Source: Desulfosarcinaceae bacterium (GTDB lineage Bacteria; Desulfobacterota; Desulfobacteria; Desulfobacterales; Desulfosarcinaceae). Taken from it: a stretch of DNA of 64,000 nt. Location: positions 62,001-126,000 of the forward strand of contig JASJCL010000004.1 of assembly GCA_030066015.1 (NCBI GenBank), in the 5' to 3' direction. The position numbers and the translations under genes were made by a program. Each line of letters starts with the position of its first letter. Position 1 is the stretch's first letter. Positions 17,277 through 27,123 of the stretch are shown here, in pieces. Below the pieces are notes generated by a model. It was not told the DNA's origin, did no database searches, and was given only the letters and a program-made list of their open reading frames with translations.

Positions 17277-17944
17277 ACGTCGCCGCTCCCCTCAGCCCGA
17301 CCTCGGGCGGGTGATGATGGGTGTTGAAGAAGAACCGGCACCTTTTGGGCCAGTGTCTCGATCACCGGAGCCAGATTGGCCCGCAACCGGTCGCGATCGT
17401 CGGGGCCAGCGGCATCGGTGATCCCCTTTACCAAAAGGCAGGGTACGCCGAACCAAGCGGCGGTACGCGCCACGGCGGCGCCCTCCATATCCACCACCTG
17501 GCCTAGCACCGCCAGGCGCCGCCGCCGATCGGCATCGAACACCGGCTGATCAGTGGTGACCAGGTTCACCGTGACCAGTCCCTCGCCGTCGATGGGGTGG
17601 CATTCGACGGGGGTTGCCGCCCGATCCCCCATGCCGAGACGATCCCCCTCCACCGCCTGCCGCACCTGACACAGCGTACCCGGCGTGAGCAGATCGCTGT
17701 CCACGAGGACTCCGCAGGCCCCCAGGTTGATCAACCAATGGATCTTCTCAGCGGCGAGCAGACTGGCGGTGGCGGCTGCCGCGGCCACCTTGCCCACGCC
17801 GCTCACCCGCAACAGAACATCCCCGCAGTGGCCCGCTGCGGCCGATCGCCATGTTGGAAACGGCGTATCGCTCACCTCGGTGGCCGCCAGCAGGGATATC
17901 AACGGATGCGCCTCCCTTTCGGTCGCCAGAACCAGGGCGATCAT
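17243..17944 (-). CDS. mqnB: Futalosine hydrolase MqnB
   Basis: Nucleoside-phosphorylase-fold enzyme that removes the base from futalosine or aminofutalosine. Visible features are the N-terminal ALVLATEREAHPL, SGVGKVAAAAATASLL, INLGACGVL and the phosphorylase signature VVDMEGAAVARTAAWFGVPC, followed by KGITDAAGPDD. The 233 residues include an unconserved tail (SSPARGRAEGSGDVCAQTGR) that overlaps the start of mqnP. The start overlaps the mqnD stop by four bases. MTA/SAH nucleosidase is the main alternative by sequence alone, but the operon makes MqnB far more likely. Confidence 0.9.
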   Translation of the reverse strand: MIALVLATEREAHPLISLLAATEVSDTPFPTWRSAAAGHCGDVLLRVSGVGKVAAAAATASLLAAEKIHWLINLGACGVLVDSDLLTPGTLCQVRQAVEGDRLGMGDRAATPVECHPIDGEGLVTVNLVTTDQPVFDADRRRRLAVLGQVVDMEGAAVARTAAWFGVPCLLVKGITDAAGPDDRDRLRANLAPVIETLAQKVPVLLQHPSSPARGRAEGSGDVCAQTGRSPIS

Positions 17945-18753
17945 GCCAGGATGCCCCGCTCGCGTGCCATCACCTCCAGCCGACGAATAGCCGCGTGCCC
18001 CATGGTACCCAGTTCACGGCTAAAATCGTTGACGAAGGTGTCGATGTGGGCCTTAAGGACGTGGTCCGCCATCTCTTGGGCATAGCGGCGAACCCGCGGC
18101 ATTACACTTTCCGGCTGTTGCCGGGCGTGATCCAGGCTCCGACCGATCGCGGCGTCCACCGCCGCAATGAGGTCGCCGGGCAACCTGCGCCGGGCGGCGA
18201 TGCAGCCGAGGGGAATGGGCAAGCCCGTTTCCGCTTCCCACCAAGCGCCCAGGTCGGCCACGGCGCTAAATCCCGCGCTCTCGAAGGTGAAGCGGCTTTC
18301 ATGGATGATCACCCCTGCGTCGGCCTCCCCGCTTTCCAGGGCTTCAAAGATGTGATCGTAGGGCACGAAATGGCGGTCACCGGCGCTCGGCATCCAGAGG
18401 CGGAACAGGAGATGGGCCGTGGTCCATCGACCGGGCAGGACAACGCGCGCAGTGGCCATGTCCGCTTCGGTCAACGCCTTCTTGGCCACGACGACGGGGC
18501 CGCATCCGTAACCCAAGGCCGCCCCACTGCTGAGCAGCCGATAGTCTGCCTGGCATTTCAGATAGGCGAAAAAGCTCAGCTTGGTAATGTCCAGGCGGGT
18601 CTCGAACGCCATCTGGTTCAGGGTTTCGACGTCGTGAAGCTCGGTCTTGATGCGGGCCGGCATCTCGTCCAGCAGCCCCTCCGAGAGGGCATGGAAGATG
18701 AAGGTGTCATTGGGACAGGGCGAATATCCCAAGCTGAGGCGCGGCACCGTCAT
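17941..18753 (-). CDS. mqnD: 1,4-dihydroxy-6-naphthoate synthase MqnD
   Basis: Releases the bicyclic naphthoate from cyclic dehypoxanthinyl futalosine. The N-terminal signature LSLGYSPCPNDTFIFHALSE is diagnostic for MqnD. Further family segments are DITKLSFFAYLK, GAALGYGCGPVVVAK and ADAGVIIHESRFTFE. The length of 270 residues is normal, and GGAG precedes the ATG by five bases. It is the first gene of the mqn operon; the 125 bases upstream separate it from the DegT aminotransferase gene and may contain an operon promoter, although no strong consensus was seen. Confidence 0.93.
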   Translation of the reverse strand: MTVPRLSLGYSPCPNDTFIFHALSEGLLDEMPARIKTELHDVETLNQMAFETRLDITKLSFFAYLKCQADYRLLSSGAALGYGCGPVVVAKKALTEADMATARVVLPGRWTTAHLLFRLWMPSAGDRHFVPYDHIFEALESGEADAGVIIHESRFTFESAGFSAVADLGAWWEAETGLPIPLGCIAARRRLPGDLIAAVDAAIGRSLDHARQQPESVMPRVRRYAQEMADHVLKAHIDTFVNDFSRELGTMGHAAIRRLEVMARERGILA

Positions 18754-18878
18754 AGGATCTCCAGCATCCGTTCAGTTCTCCGGCAGGCGGCAGACCACTG
18801 CTGCTCGCTACCGATTGTTCTATATGGGGCACCCGCCAATGAGCGGCACGCGCTTTGCTGCCGGAGGGCGGGCAATGT

Positions 18879-20012
18879 TCATGTAAAAAACGCCTGAATG
18901 CACGCCACCACGTAAACCAGTTGCGCATCGCTTAACTCGGGAAATATCGGCAGGGCCAAGGTCTCCGCGGCGGCCTGCTCCGCCGCGGGAAAGTGCCCCT
19001 CGGTGTAGCCCAGATCAGCGAAGCACTCCTGCTGGTGGAGGGGCAACGGGTAGTAGATTTCGCAGCCGATCCCCTGTTCGCCCAGATGGCGGCGCAGATC
19101 GTCGCGTCTCTGCGGCACACGAATGACGTACTGGTTGAAAATATGGCGTTCCTGGGTCACTGCCGGCAGACCAATGCGCTCGGTAAGACCGCTCGCGGCG
19201 AACAATTGGTCATATCGTTCGGCGTTCTTCTGGCGTTGGCGACTCCAGCCGTCCAGATACTTGAGCTTGACTGACACCACAGCGGCCTGCAGGGCGTCCA
19301 GGCGGAAGTTGCCCCCAACGAGCTTGTGAAAATACTTCGGCTTGGAGCCGTGCATGCGCAGGACCCGCAGCGCTTCGGCAGCCGCCGCGCTGTTAACGGT
19401 GACGATGCCACCGTCTCCAAAGGCGCCAAGGTTCTTTGAGGGGAAGAAGGAGAAGCAGCCGTAATCCCCCATGGATCCCGCACGCCGTCCCCTGTATTCG
19501 GATCCGATGGCTTGGGCGGCGTCTTCGATGACCGCCACCTGGTGCGCGCGGGCCCACTCCAGAATGGGGTCCATATCCGCGCACTGACCATAGAGATGGA
19601 CGGGAATCACCGCCTTGACCGCTGCTTTCTCATTCGATGGGAGCGCCTCGTAGGTCTGGATCAGGGCAGCCGGTGAGATGTTGTAGGTGGTCGGATCGAT
19701 GTCCACGAAGACCGGCCGAGCGCCAAGACGGCGGATGCAGCCACCGGTGGCAAAGAAGGAGTAGGGCGTGGTCAGCACCACGTCTTCCGCGCCCACGCCG
19801 GCGGCCATTAAAGAGATGATGAGGGCATCGGTGCCCGAGCTGACGCCGACGGCATCCTGAACCCCGCAGTATTCGGCGATCTCGCGTTCGAGCTGCGCCA
19901 CTTTGGGGCCAAGGATGAAGTACTGGCTGTCGACAACCTCGGCGATCACGGCATCCACTTCGGCCTTGATCTGCGCATATTGGGGTTTGAGATCGAGAAG
20001 GGGAACTTGCAT
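18879..20012 (-). CDS. DegT/DnrJ/EryC1 family PLP aminotransferase
   Basis: Sugar-nucleotide aminotransferase of the type that makes amino sugars for surface polysaccharide. The sequence shows VPLLDLKPQYAQIKAEV at the N-terminus, GVSSGTDALIISL, VIPVHLYGQCADM, VIEDAAQAIGSEYRGR, and the PLP-lysine region FSFFPSKNLGAFGDGG. C-terminal family blocks include GGNFRLDALQAAVVSVKL and IYYPLPLHQQECF. The start MQVPLLDLKP is preceded by AAAGGA; the longer frame to 20165 overlaps the previous gene. 377 residues. The neighbouring mannose-1-phosphate guanylyltransferase supports a role in polysaccharide synthesis. Confidence 0.9.
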   Translation of the reverse strand: MQVPLLDLKPQYAQIKAEVDAVIAEVVDSQYFILGPKVAQLEREIAEYCGVQDAVGVSSGTDALIISLMAAGVGAEDVVLTTPYSFFATGGCIRRLGARPVFVDIDPTTYNISPAALIQTYEALPSNEKAAVKAVIPVHLYGQCADMDPILEWARAHQVAVIEDAAQAIGSEYRGRRAGSMGDYGCFSFFPSKNLGAFGDGGIVTVNSAAAAEALRVLRMHGSKPKYFHKLVGGNFRLDALQAAVVSVKLKYLDGWSRQRQKNAERYDQLFAASGLTERIGLPAVTQERHIFNQYVIRVPQRRDDLRRHLGEQGIGCEIYYPLPLHQQECFADLGYTEGHFPAAEQAAAETLALPIFPELSDAQLVYVVACIQAFFT

Positions 20013-20055
20013 GGCTGGCATCCTTTGCTGAGAATACCGGAGCGGCGGGCGAGGG

Positions 20056-21453
20056 CTATCCCGCTGACGACGCTGCGGCGGGTGGGTCATCGATGGGGCC
20101 GCAGCAGATGCGCAGCACCTTGACCGGCTCGTGGTTGGGGTTTTTAAGATAGACACTGGCGCCATTGGTGAAGCGGACCGCTTCTCCGGGCTGAAGCAGT
20201 TTCTCGTCTCCCTCGGCGAAGACGGCCAACCTCCCCTCCACCACGGTGAGCTGGCGTGACTGCCAGCGGCCGGCTTCGTCTTTGAAGGTCATATTGGGAT
20301 AGAGGGTCAACCGGTCCACGTGGAAGCATTTCTGATGCTCCAGTACGGTAAGGCTGCCCCATGCATAGTGGACGGTGCGATGGTGGTGGTACTCGTGGCG
20401 ACCGTGGGCCTTGAGGTCACTGACGATGGCCTTGACGTCGCGGCTGTTCTCGATATCGGAGACGAAGACCGAGTCGGGCGTCTCCACCACCACGAGATCC
20501 TGAAGATGGTTGGTGGCGATGAGGCGTTCGCTGCCCAAAATGAAACAATTGTGGGTCGCCTTGCTGATCACATCGCCGTCGACCACATTCTGGTTCTCGT
20601 CCTTGGGCAGAAAGTCGTATAAGCTCTTCCAGGAGCCGATGTCGCTCCAACTGAAGTCCACCGGCAGGACCGCACCCTTGGTGGTGTGCTCCATGATGGC
20701 GTAGTCGATGGAGATGTTGGCCAACGAGCTGTAGTTTTCTCGATTTAGGGGCGCACCGGAGGCCATCAGGGCGGAGAGTTCATAGTAGAGGTCGGCCTGG
20801 AAGGCCTGGAATTCCGCCACCATCACCGATGCCTTGAAAGCGAACATGCCGGCGTTCCAAAAGAAACTGCCGGCGGAGAGATATCTTTGGGCGGTCTCCC
20901 GATCGGGCTTTTCCACAAATCGCTTGAGGGCCAGGGCCCCTTCCGGCAGTTCACCCGCCCCTTCGATGTAGCCATAGCCGGTCTCGGGATAGCTGGGTTG
21001 AATTCCGAAGGTGACGATGTAGCCCGCATCTGCCAGCCGCAAGGCGGCGCGCAGGCTCTCATGAAACACCTCCACCTCCCGGATCACATGATCGGCGGGG
21101 AAGACACAGACGATGGCGTCCTCGCTGCGCTTGAGGATATCGAGCACCGCCAATAGGATCGCCGGGGCGGTGTTGCGACCGCAGGGTTCGCGAATCACTT
21201 TGCCCTCGGAGGAGATGCCCGTGGCGTCCATATGGCGGGCGATCTCGTGGTAGTGCTCGTCCCCGCAGACGATGCGGATATTCTCCGGGCTGAGCACCGG
21301 CGAAAGCCGCTTGATGGTGGTCTGTACGAGGGAGTCCCGTCCGGTGAATTTGACCAGCTGTTTGGGGTAGAGCTCCCGGGAGACCGGCCATAGGCGGGTG
21401 CCGGAGCCACCTGCCAATAGGACGGGATAGGTTTTCAGCGCCAGTTCATCCAT
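20056..21453 (-). CDS. manC: Mannose-1-phosphate guanylyltransferase (ManC/AlgA family)
   Basis: Makes GDP-mannose for polysaccharide synthesis. The nucleotidyltransferase domain (residues 1-290) begins YPVLLAGGSGTRLWPVSREL and includes CGRNTAPAILLAVLDILKRS, VFPADHVI, FVEKPDRETA and FSWSDIGSWKSLYDFLP. A cupin domain follows (about 360-455). In bifunctional relatives the cupin carries a Q-x-H-x-H-R-x-E-H-W zinc site; here the equivalent region reads MTFKDEAGRWQSRQLTVVEG, without that histidine set. The isomerase activity is therefore doubtful. The start has AGAGGAG nine bases upstream and lies three bases after the dnaE stop. Confidence 0.88.
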   Translation of the reverse strand: MDELALKTYPVLLAGGSGTRLWPVSRELYPKQLVKFTGRDSLVQTTIKRLSPVLSPENIRIVCGDEHYHEIARHMDATGISSEGKVIREPCGRNTAPAILLAVLDILKRSEDAIVCVFPADHVIREVEVFHESLRAALRLADAGYIVTFGIQPSYPETGYGYIEGAGELPEGALALKRFVEKPDRETAQRYLSAGSFFWNAGMFAFKASVMVAEFQAFQADLYYELSALMASGAPLNRENYSSLANISIDYAIMEHTTKGAVLPVDFSWSDIGSWKSLYDFLPKDENQNVVDGDVISKATHNCFILGSERLIATNHLQDLVVVETPDSVFVSDIENSRDVKAIVSDLKAHGRHEYHHHRTVHYAWGSLTVLEHQKCFHVDRLTLYPNMTFKDEAGRWQSRQLTVVEGRLAVFAEGDEKLLQPGEAVRFTNGASVYLKNPNHEPVKVLRICCGPIDDPPAAASSAG

Positions 21454-21456
21454 GGG

Positions 21457-24400
21457 TCAGGCTCCTCTGCGTCGAAAGCCATTGCGGCGGCCATTGCCAC
21501 GCTCCCGGCGACGGGCCGTGGTGCAAGCCGTCTCGACGGCCGCGTAGCCCAGACAGGCACGCACCTCTCGGCCCAGCTCCGGCGTGGCGGTCAGCGCGTA
21601 GTCCGCTCCCAGGGCGATGACGGTCTCTGATAGGCCGGGTGCCACCAGATGAATGAAACTTTTACAGGTGCCCGGGTGGCGGCGGATGATGCGCTGGAGG
21701 TCCGCCAAGGTATCGCCCTGTGTTTTTCCCAGGTCCAGTTTGAAGTGCACCGTCGCCGTCCATAGCGCTTCGGCCTGTTCAATGGGAATGATGGTGTCCG
21801 CCAGGATTTTGAGGCCGCCCTCCTCCTTCTTGAGCTCTCCCTGGACGAAAAGGGGCGCATCCGCCACGAGAAGATCGCCGGCTTCGGCATAAACGGAGGG
21901 AAAGACCACCACCTCAACAGACCCGCGCATATCTTCCAAGGTGGCGAAGGCCATAAGTTCTTCGCGCTTGGTGCGAATCACCTTCGTGGTCTGTAGCGTC
22001 CCGCCCAGGCGCACCAAACTGCCGTTCGTCCGGTCGGCCAGCGTCTCGGCGTTGAGACCGGAGTACTTGGCCATCACGGCTTCGAAACGCTCCAGCGGAT
22101 GTCCGCTGATGTAAAAGCCAAGCGCCTCTTTCTCCAGCGCGAGTTTCGCCTTTTCGTCCCACTCGGGCACTTGGGCGAGAGGGGGGACGTTGAGATGCTG
22201 GTCCTCTATTCTGCAGGTGTCGAAGAGTCCCATCTGGGGATCGGCCTTCTCCTTCTGAATACACTGGCCGTAGTCCAGGGCGTCTTCGAGTGTCGCCTCC
22301 ATGCTGGCCCGGGAGGCGCCGGTGGCATCGAAGGCGCCGCAGCGGATGAGGCTCTCGACGACCCGTTTGTTGACCCGCCGCAGGTCCACCCGTTCACAGA
22401 AGTTGAAGAGCGTGTCAAAGGGGCCGTCCGCCGCACGCGCTTCGATGATGGCATCAATGGCGTTGCCGCCCACGTTCTTGACCGCCACGAGGCCGAAGCG
22501 GATGCTGCCTCCGTTCACCGTAAAGCTCTTGGAACTGGCATTGATGTCTGGCGGGAGGACCTCGATGCTGTGGGCCCGACACTCCCCGATGAATTTGACG
22601 ACCCCGTCGATGGAGCCCATTTCGCTGGTGAGCAGTGCGGCCATGAACTCGACTGGGTAGTGTGCCTTCAGGTAAGCGGTTTGGTAGGAGATCAGTGCAT
22701 AGGCCGCGCTGTGGCTCTTGTTGAAGCCGTAGCCGCCGAACTTCTCGATGAGATCGAAGAGGTCGGTGGCCGCCTGTTGTTCGACCCCGTTGCTCACCGC
22801 ACCGGAGATGAACTTCTCGCGATGCTCGGCCATGAGGGCCTTGATCTTCTTACCGATCGCCTTGCGCAAGCTGTCGGCGTCGGCCATGGTGTAGTTGGCC
22901 AACACGCCGGCCACCTGCATCACCTGCTCCTGGTAGACCATCACCCCGTAGGTCTCCTTGAGAATGGGTTCCAGGCTATCCACCAGATAGGCGACCTTCT
23001 TGCGCCCGTGTTTGCGCTCGACGAAATCGTCCACCATGCCGCTATCCAGCGGTCCGGGGCGATAGAGGGCCACCAAGGCCGTCAGGTCGGCGAAGCTCTC
23101 CGGCTTGAGACGCACCAGCAGGTCCTTCATGCCCGAACTCTCCAGCTGGAAGACACCGGTGGTGTCGCCGGCTTGCAGGAGCCGGTAGGTTTTTTCGTCG
23201 TTATCGGGCAGATGGGCCAAATCAGGGGGTGCCACCCCCTGCTGGGCAATCATCTTGAGACAGTCGTCGATGACGGTGAGATTTCGCAGACCGAGGAAGT
23301 CGAACTTCACCAGACCGATCTTCTCGACGATGTTCATGTCGAACTGGGTGACGATCTCTCCCTTCTTCCCCTTGTAGAGCGGCAGGTACTCCACCAGCGG
23401 TTTGTCGCCGATGACCACGCCGGCGGCATGCGTGGACGCATGCCGGGGCAGCCCTTCCAAGGCCTGGCTGACCTCGATGAGATCGCCGATACGCGGATCG
23501 CTATTGGCCAACTCGGCCAGTCGGGGCTCCTGTTCGAGCGCCTTGGGGATGGTGATCTTGAGATCGTCGGGCACCAGCTTGGCAATGACGTCCACTTCGG
23601 CCAAGGGCACGCCGAGAGCCCGGCCCACATCGCGGATCACGGCGCGTGCCTTCATCTTCCCGTAGGTGATGATTTGGGCCACATAGTCACCCCCCCCATA
23701 GCGCTCCACCACATACTTGAACACCTGCTCGCGGCCGTGGATGCAAAAATCCACATCGATGTCGGGCATGCTGATTCGGGAGGGGTTGAGAAAGCGTTCA
23801 AAGATCAGGCCATGCTCGATGGGATCCAGATCCGTGATGAACAAGGCGTAGGAGACCAGGCTGCCGGCGGCGCTGCCGCGTCCCGGACCGACAGGAATGC
23901 CGGCGTTCTTGGCATAGAGGATGAAGTCGGAAACGATGAGGAAGTAGCCGGGAAACCCCATGTCGATGATGGTCTTGAGCTCGTATTCGAGGCGCTCCGC
24001 GTAGAGTTTCTGATCGGCGTCGGGGTTTTTCGCCAGAATGGCCCGTAGGCGTTCGGCGAATCCCTCGCGGACCTTCTCCTCGAAAAGCTCATCGGCCGTT
24101 TTGCTGGATTCGGCATCATACTGGGGAAAGTGGTAGGTATCGAAATCGAATGCGATCTCGCAGCGGTCTGCGATCCGCAGGGTGTTGGCGATCGCATCGG
24201 GATAGGCATCAAAATAACCGACCATCTCCTCCGGCGCCTTGAAGTAGAGATGATCCGAGTCGAATTGAAACCGATCGGTGTCATGAATGGTTTTGCCCGT
24301 CTGGACACATAGAAGCACTTCATGCGCCCGCGCGTCCTCCCGCCGGAGGTAGTGGCAGTCATTGGTGGCCACGAGGGGAATCCCCAGCGACTGACTGAGT

Positions 24401-25005
24401 TCGCGGAGGCCTGCATTGACCCGCTCCTGGGCTTCAAGTCCGTTGTTCTGCACCTCCAGGTAGTAATTTTCCTCGCCGAAGAGCTGCTGATAGTAGCGGG
24501 CCGACCGCGACGCCTCATCCATGCGGCCCGCCAGAATCCACTGGGCCACCTCACCTTTCAGGCAGGCGGAGAGGGCGATCAGCCCCTTCGCATTCTCCTC
24601 CAAAAGGGCCTTGTCGATGCGCGGCTTGTAGTAGAACCCCTTCATTTGGGCGACGGAGGCCAGCTTGCAGAGGCTGCGGTAGCCATCCATATTTCTGGCC
24701 AGCAGCACCAGGTGACGCGTGCCCTTGTGATCCTGGGGGGTCTTGTCGATCAGGGTTCGCGGGGCCAGGTAACACTCGCAACCGATGATGGGCTTGATAC
24801 CGGCTTTGTTGGCTTGCTGGTAGAAGTCCACCGCCCCAAACATGGTGCCGTGATCGGTGATGGCCACCGCCGGCATACCGAAGGCCTTGGCCTGCGCGAA
24901 GAGATCGCCCAGGCGGATAGCACCGTCCAGCAGGCTGTACTGGGTATGCACATGCAGGTGTACGAAGTCCTGGGCGGAGTGGCTGTCAGTGGCGGTCGGT
25001 TGCAT
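21457..25005 (-). CDS. dnaE: DNA polymerase III subunit alpha
   Basis: Replicative polymerase. The N-terminal PHP domain reads HVHTQYSLLDGAIRLGDLF and AITDHGTMFGAVDFYQQANK (residues about 18-60). The polymerase catalytic aspartates lie in MPDIDVDFCIHG (about 413-424). Palm and finger segments such as VALYRPGPLDSGMVDDFVER and GGYGFNKSHSAAYALISYQT are present. QMGLFD at about residue 925 sits where the beta-clamp-binding motif of the E. coli enzyme is found. An OB domain (VRLGGTLQTTKVIRTKREEL) follows near residue 1000. The 1182 residues are a full length. AGGAG lies close to the ATG. It lies in a tight minus-strand series with guaB and manC. Confidence 0.97.
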   Translation of the reverse strand: MQPTATDSHSAQDFVHLHVHTQYSLLDGAIRLGDLFAQAKAFGMPAVAITDHGTMFGAVDFYQQANKAGIKPIIGCECYLAPRTLIDKTPQDHKGTRHLVLLARNMDGYRSLCKLASVAQMKGFYYKPRIDKALLEENAKGLIALSACLKGEVAQWILAGRMDEASRSARYYQQLFGEENYYLEVQNNGLEAQERVNAGLRELSQSLGIPLVATNDCHYLRREDARAHEVLLCVQTGKTIHDTDRFQFDSDHLYFKAPEEMVGYFDAYPDAIANTLRIADRCEIAFDFDTYHFPQYDAESSKTADELFEEKVREGFAERLRAILAKNPDADQKLYAERLEYELKTIIDMGFPGYFLIVSDFILYAKNAGIPVGPGRGSAAGSLVSYALFITDLDPIEHGLIFERFLNPSRISMPDIDVDFCIHGREQVFKYVVERYGGGDYVAQIITYGKMKARAVIRDVGRALGVPLAEVDVIAKLVPDDLKITIPKALEQEPRLAELANSDPRIGDLIEVSQALEGLPRHASTHAAGVVIGDKPLVEYLPLYKGKKGEIVTQFDMNIVEKIGLVKFDFLGLRNLTVIDDCLKMIAQQGVAPPDLAHLPDNDEKTYRLLQAGDTTGVFQLESSGMKDLLVRLKPESFADLTALVALYRPGPLDSGMVDDFVERKHGRKKVAYLVDSLEPILKETYGVMVYQEQVMQVAGVLANYTMADADSLRKAIGKKIKALMAEHREKFISGAVSNGVEQQAATDLFDLIEKFGGYGFNKSHSAAYALISYQTAYLKAHYPVEFMAALLTSEMGSIDGVVKFIGECRAHSIEVLPPDINASSKSFTVNGGSIRFGLVAVKNVGGNAIDAIIEARAADGPFDTLFNFCERVDLRRVNKRVVESLIRCGAFDATGASRASMEATLEDALDYGQCIQKEKADPQMGLFDTCRIEDQHLNVPPLAQVPEWDEKAKLALEKEALGFYISGHPLERFEAVMAKYSGLNAETLADRTNGSLVRLGGTLQTTKVIRTKREELMAFATLEDMRGSVEVVVFPSVYAEAGDLLVADAPLFVQGELKKEEGGLKILADTIIPIEQAEALWTATVHFKLDLGKTQGDTLADLQRIIRRHPGTCKSFIHLVAPGLSETVIALGADYALTATPELGREVRACLGYAAVETACTTARRRERGNGRRNGFRRRGA

Positions 25006-25054
25006 GATCTCCTGGTTCGAATGATGGCTGGGTTGTGACGGTCGCGGATGCGTA

Positions 25055-26536
25055 TCAGGACTCGACGCGGTAGTTGGGTGCTTCCTTGGTGATGATCACG
25101 TCGTGCACATGGCTCTCGCGCATGCCGGCCGCACTGATTTTGACGAAGCGCGCTTTCTCACGCAGTTCAGCAATGGATCGGCAGCCCACGTACCCCATGC
25201 CGGCCTTGAGTCCGCCCATGAGTTGATGCACATTGCTGCGCAAGGTGCCACGATAGGGCACCCGTCCCACAATTCCTTCGGGAACGAGCTTGTCATCTTC
25301 CTCCTGCTCGGTCTGGTAGTAGCGGTCCTTGCTGCCCTTCTTCATGGCTTCCAAGGATCCCATACCCCGATAGACCTTGTAGCTGCGACCCTGATAGAGA
25401 ATTGTTTCACCGGGGCTCTCCTCGGTGCCACCGAAGAGACCACCGATCATCACCGTGTGGGCCCCTGCCCCGAGCGCTTTGGTGACATCGCCGGAAAACT
25501 TGATCCCACCGTCGGCGATGAGGGGAACGCCGGTTTCGGCGGAGATCGCCTTGCAGTTCATGATGGCCGAAACCTGGGGAACACCGATACCGGCCACGAT
25601 ACGGGTGGTGCAGATCGACCCCGGGCCGATGCCGATCTTGATGCCGTCCACCCCGGCATCCACCAGGGCCTGGGCCCCCTCTGCAGTCCCAACGTTGCCG
25701 GCGATGAGTTCCAGATCGCCAAAGGTCGCTTTGAGTCGCCGGCTGGCATCGAGGACATTCTTGGAGTGGCCGTGGGAGGTATCGATGAGCAGGACATCGG
25801 CACCGGCGCCGAGCAGGGCATCGGCGCGCTCCAGCATGTCGGGGCCGACGCCCACCGCAGCGCCGCAGCGCAACCGGCCACGATCATCCTTGCAGGCATT
25901 GGGATACTTCCGAATCTTCTCGATATCCTTGATCGTGATCATTCCGGTCAGACGCCCGGCGGCATCGACCACCAACAGCTTTTCGATGCGATGTTCGTGA
26001 AGCAGGGCCTTGGAATCCTCAAGGCCGATCCCCTCACTGACGGTGACCAGGTTTTCCTTGGTCATTACCGCCGATACCGGCCGGTCCAGCTGGGTTTCGA
26101 AACGCAGATCGCGATTGGTGACGATCCCCACCAGTTGGTCGCCTTTGACCACGGGTACGCCCGAAATGCGGTATTTGGACATGAGGGCGAGAACGGTCTC
26201 GATCCGTTCGTCGGGATGGATGGTGACGGGGTCCACAATCATGCCGCTTTCCGATTTCTTGACCTTGTCCACTTCGACGGCCTGGCTTTCGGTGCTCATG
26301 TTGCGATGAATAAACCCGACGCCGCCCTCGCGCGCCAGGCTGATGGCGGTGTCCGCTTCGGTGACCGTGTCCATGGCGGCGCTGACAATGGGAATATTGA
26401 GGGTTAGGTTGCGGGTGAGGGAGGTCCGGGTATCCACATCCTTGGGCAGAATCTCAGAGTAGTTGGGTACCAGAAGGACGTCGTCGAACGAGAACGCCTC
26501 CTGGATGACAAGGCTCTCTTCGGGGGCAGTGGGCAT
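25055..26536 (-). CDS. guaB: Inosine-5'-monophosphate dehydrogenase
   Basis: Oxidises IMP to XMP, the committed step to GMP. The N-terminus [20 protein letters not shown] is typical. A CBS pair (about residues 95-210) begins after [20 protein letters not shown]. The catalytic loop is [15 protein letters not shown], with the active-site Cys near 307, followed by [20 protein letters not shown] and [10 protein letters not shown]. The start is placed at the ATG of MPTAPEES, with GGAG nine bases upstream; a TTG five codons earlier is less likely. 493 residues. It is 49 bases upstream of dnaE. Confidence 0.96.
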   Translation of the reverse strand: MPTAPEESLVIQEAFSFDDVLLVPNYSEILPKDVDTRTSLTRNLTLNIPIVSAAMDTVTEADTAISLAREGGVGFIHRNMSTESQAVEVDKVKKSESGMIVDPVTIHPDERIETVLALMSKYRISGVPVVKGDQLVGIVTNRDLRFETQLDRPVSAVMTKENLVTVSEGIGLEDSKALLHEHRIEKLLVVDAAGRLTGMITIKDIEKIRKYPNACKDDRGRLRCGAAVGVGPDMLERADALLGAGADVLLIDTSHGHSKNVLDASRRLKATFGDLELIAGNVGTAEGAQALVDAGVDGIKIGIGPGSICTTRIVAGIGVPQVSAIMNCKAISAETGVPLIADGGIKFSGDVTKALGAGAHTVMIGGLFGGTEESPGETILYQGRSYKVYRGMGSLEAMKKGSKDRYYQTEQEEDDKLVPEGIVGRVPYRGTLRSNVHQLMGGLKAGMGYVGCRSIAELREKARFVKISAAGMRESHVHDVIITKEAPNYRVES

Positions 26537-27123
26537 GATGCATTTCTCCAAGGATCGTCCTGCGGTGTACCGCTGGCACGGTCTCGCAGGGATCGTTCAG
26601 CAGTGCCGGATTGGCGCTGCTGCGGGTAATGTAGTGCGGAACGAGCGGTCTGCGCCGACGCCGCCACTGCGGGTAAGGTGCATGGCGTCAGGTATCGGCT
26701 TGGGGCACGGCCCTTAGTGTAATCTCGACTGACACGATCGGCTCGCCGGTGCGCATGATGCACAAAACGGCGGGCCGAGATCGACGCGATCTGCAAACCT
26801 GCCGTCTGGGGCGAATCACTGTCCACCCGGGAATTGCACCTCTCCGAAGGGGCGTAACCGGGTCACCGTAGAGCCCAAAATCAACGCTGCTTAGATACCA
26901 AATAGCCCCCTGAATCGCAATCTTTAATCCGGGTTGCGGCCGCCCCTTGCGGTGGTTTGCGGTCGTTGAATTCCATGATGTTGGAGGCTTGACACCCAGT
27001 GGAGGGCATCGTATGAGGTGTTGCTCGTTTGGCGCTGGAGAAGATGGATGGGGCCGCGTGAAGCGTCGCTTCCCGCAGAGATTTCCATGACCGCGGATTG
27101 ACGGTCAATAGGATCGTGCTGCC
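26537..27123. other. Long divergent intergenic region
   Basis: About 590 bases between guaB (minus) and the YciO-family gene (plus). A good promoter for the plus gene lies at 26989-27017 (listed separately). A minus-strand frame at 26881-27183 begins inside the YciO gene and gives an unrecognisable product, so it is not called. No RNA of a known family was identified, though a guaB leader could lie in the first 150 bases. Confidence 0.5.
26989..27017 (+). promoter_or_regulatory. Sigma-70-like promoter for YciO-family gene
   Basis: A perfect TTGACA, a 17-base spacer and TATGAG, ending 107 bases before the ATG at 27124. Confidence 0.55.

Noticed and set aside
22099-24048. Long open frame on the plus strand opposite dnaE
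   Set aside because: It lies wholly inside dnaE, has no ribosome site and shows low-complexity His/Gly/Asp-rich composition typical of antisense frames in GC-rich genes.
25006-25054. TTCGAA-containing gap between dnaE and guaB as a possible tRNA
   Set aside because: The gap is only 49 bases and no cloverleaf can form. No other tRNA-like stretch was noticed in the window.
25103-26407. Long plus-strand frame opposite guaB
   Set aside because: Fully antisense to guaB, whose motifs are complete. The product matches no family.
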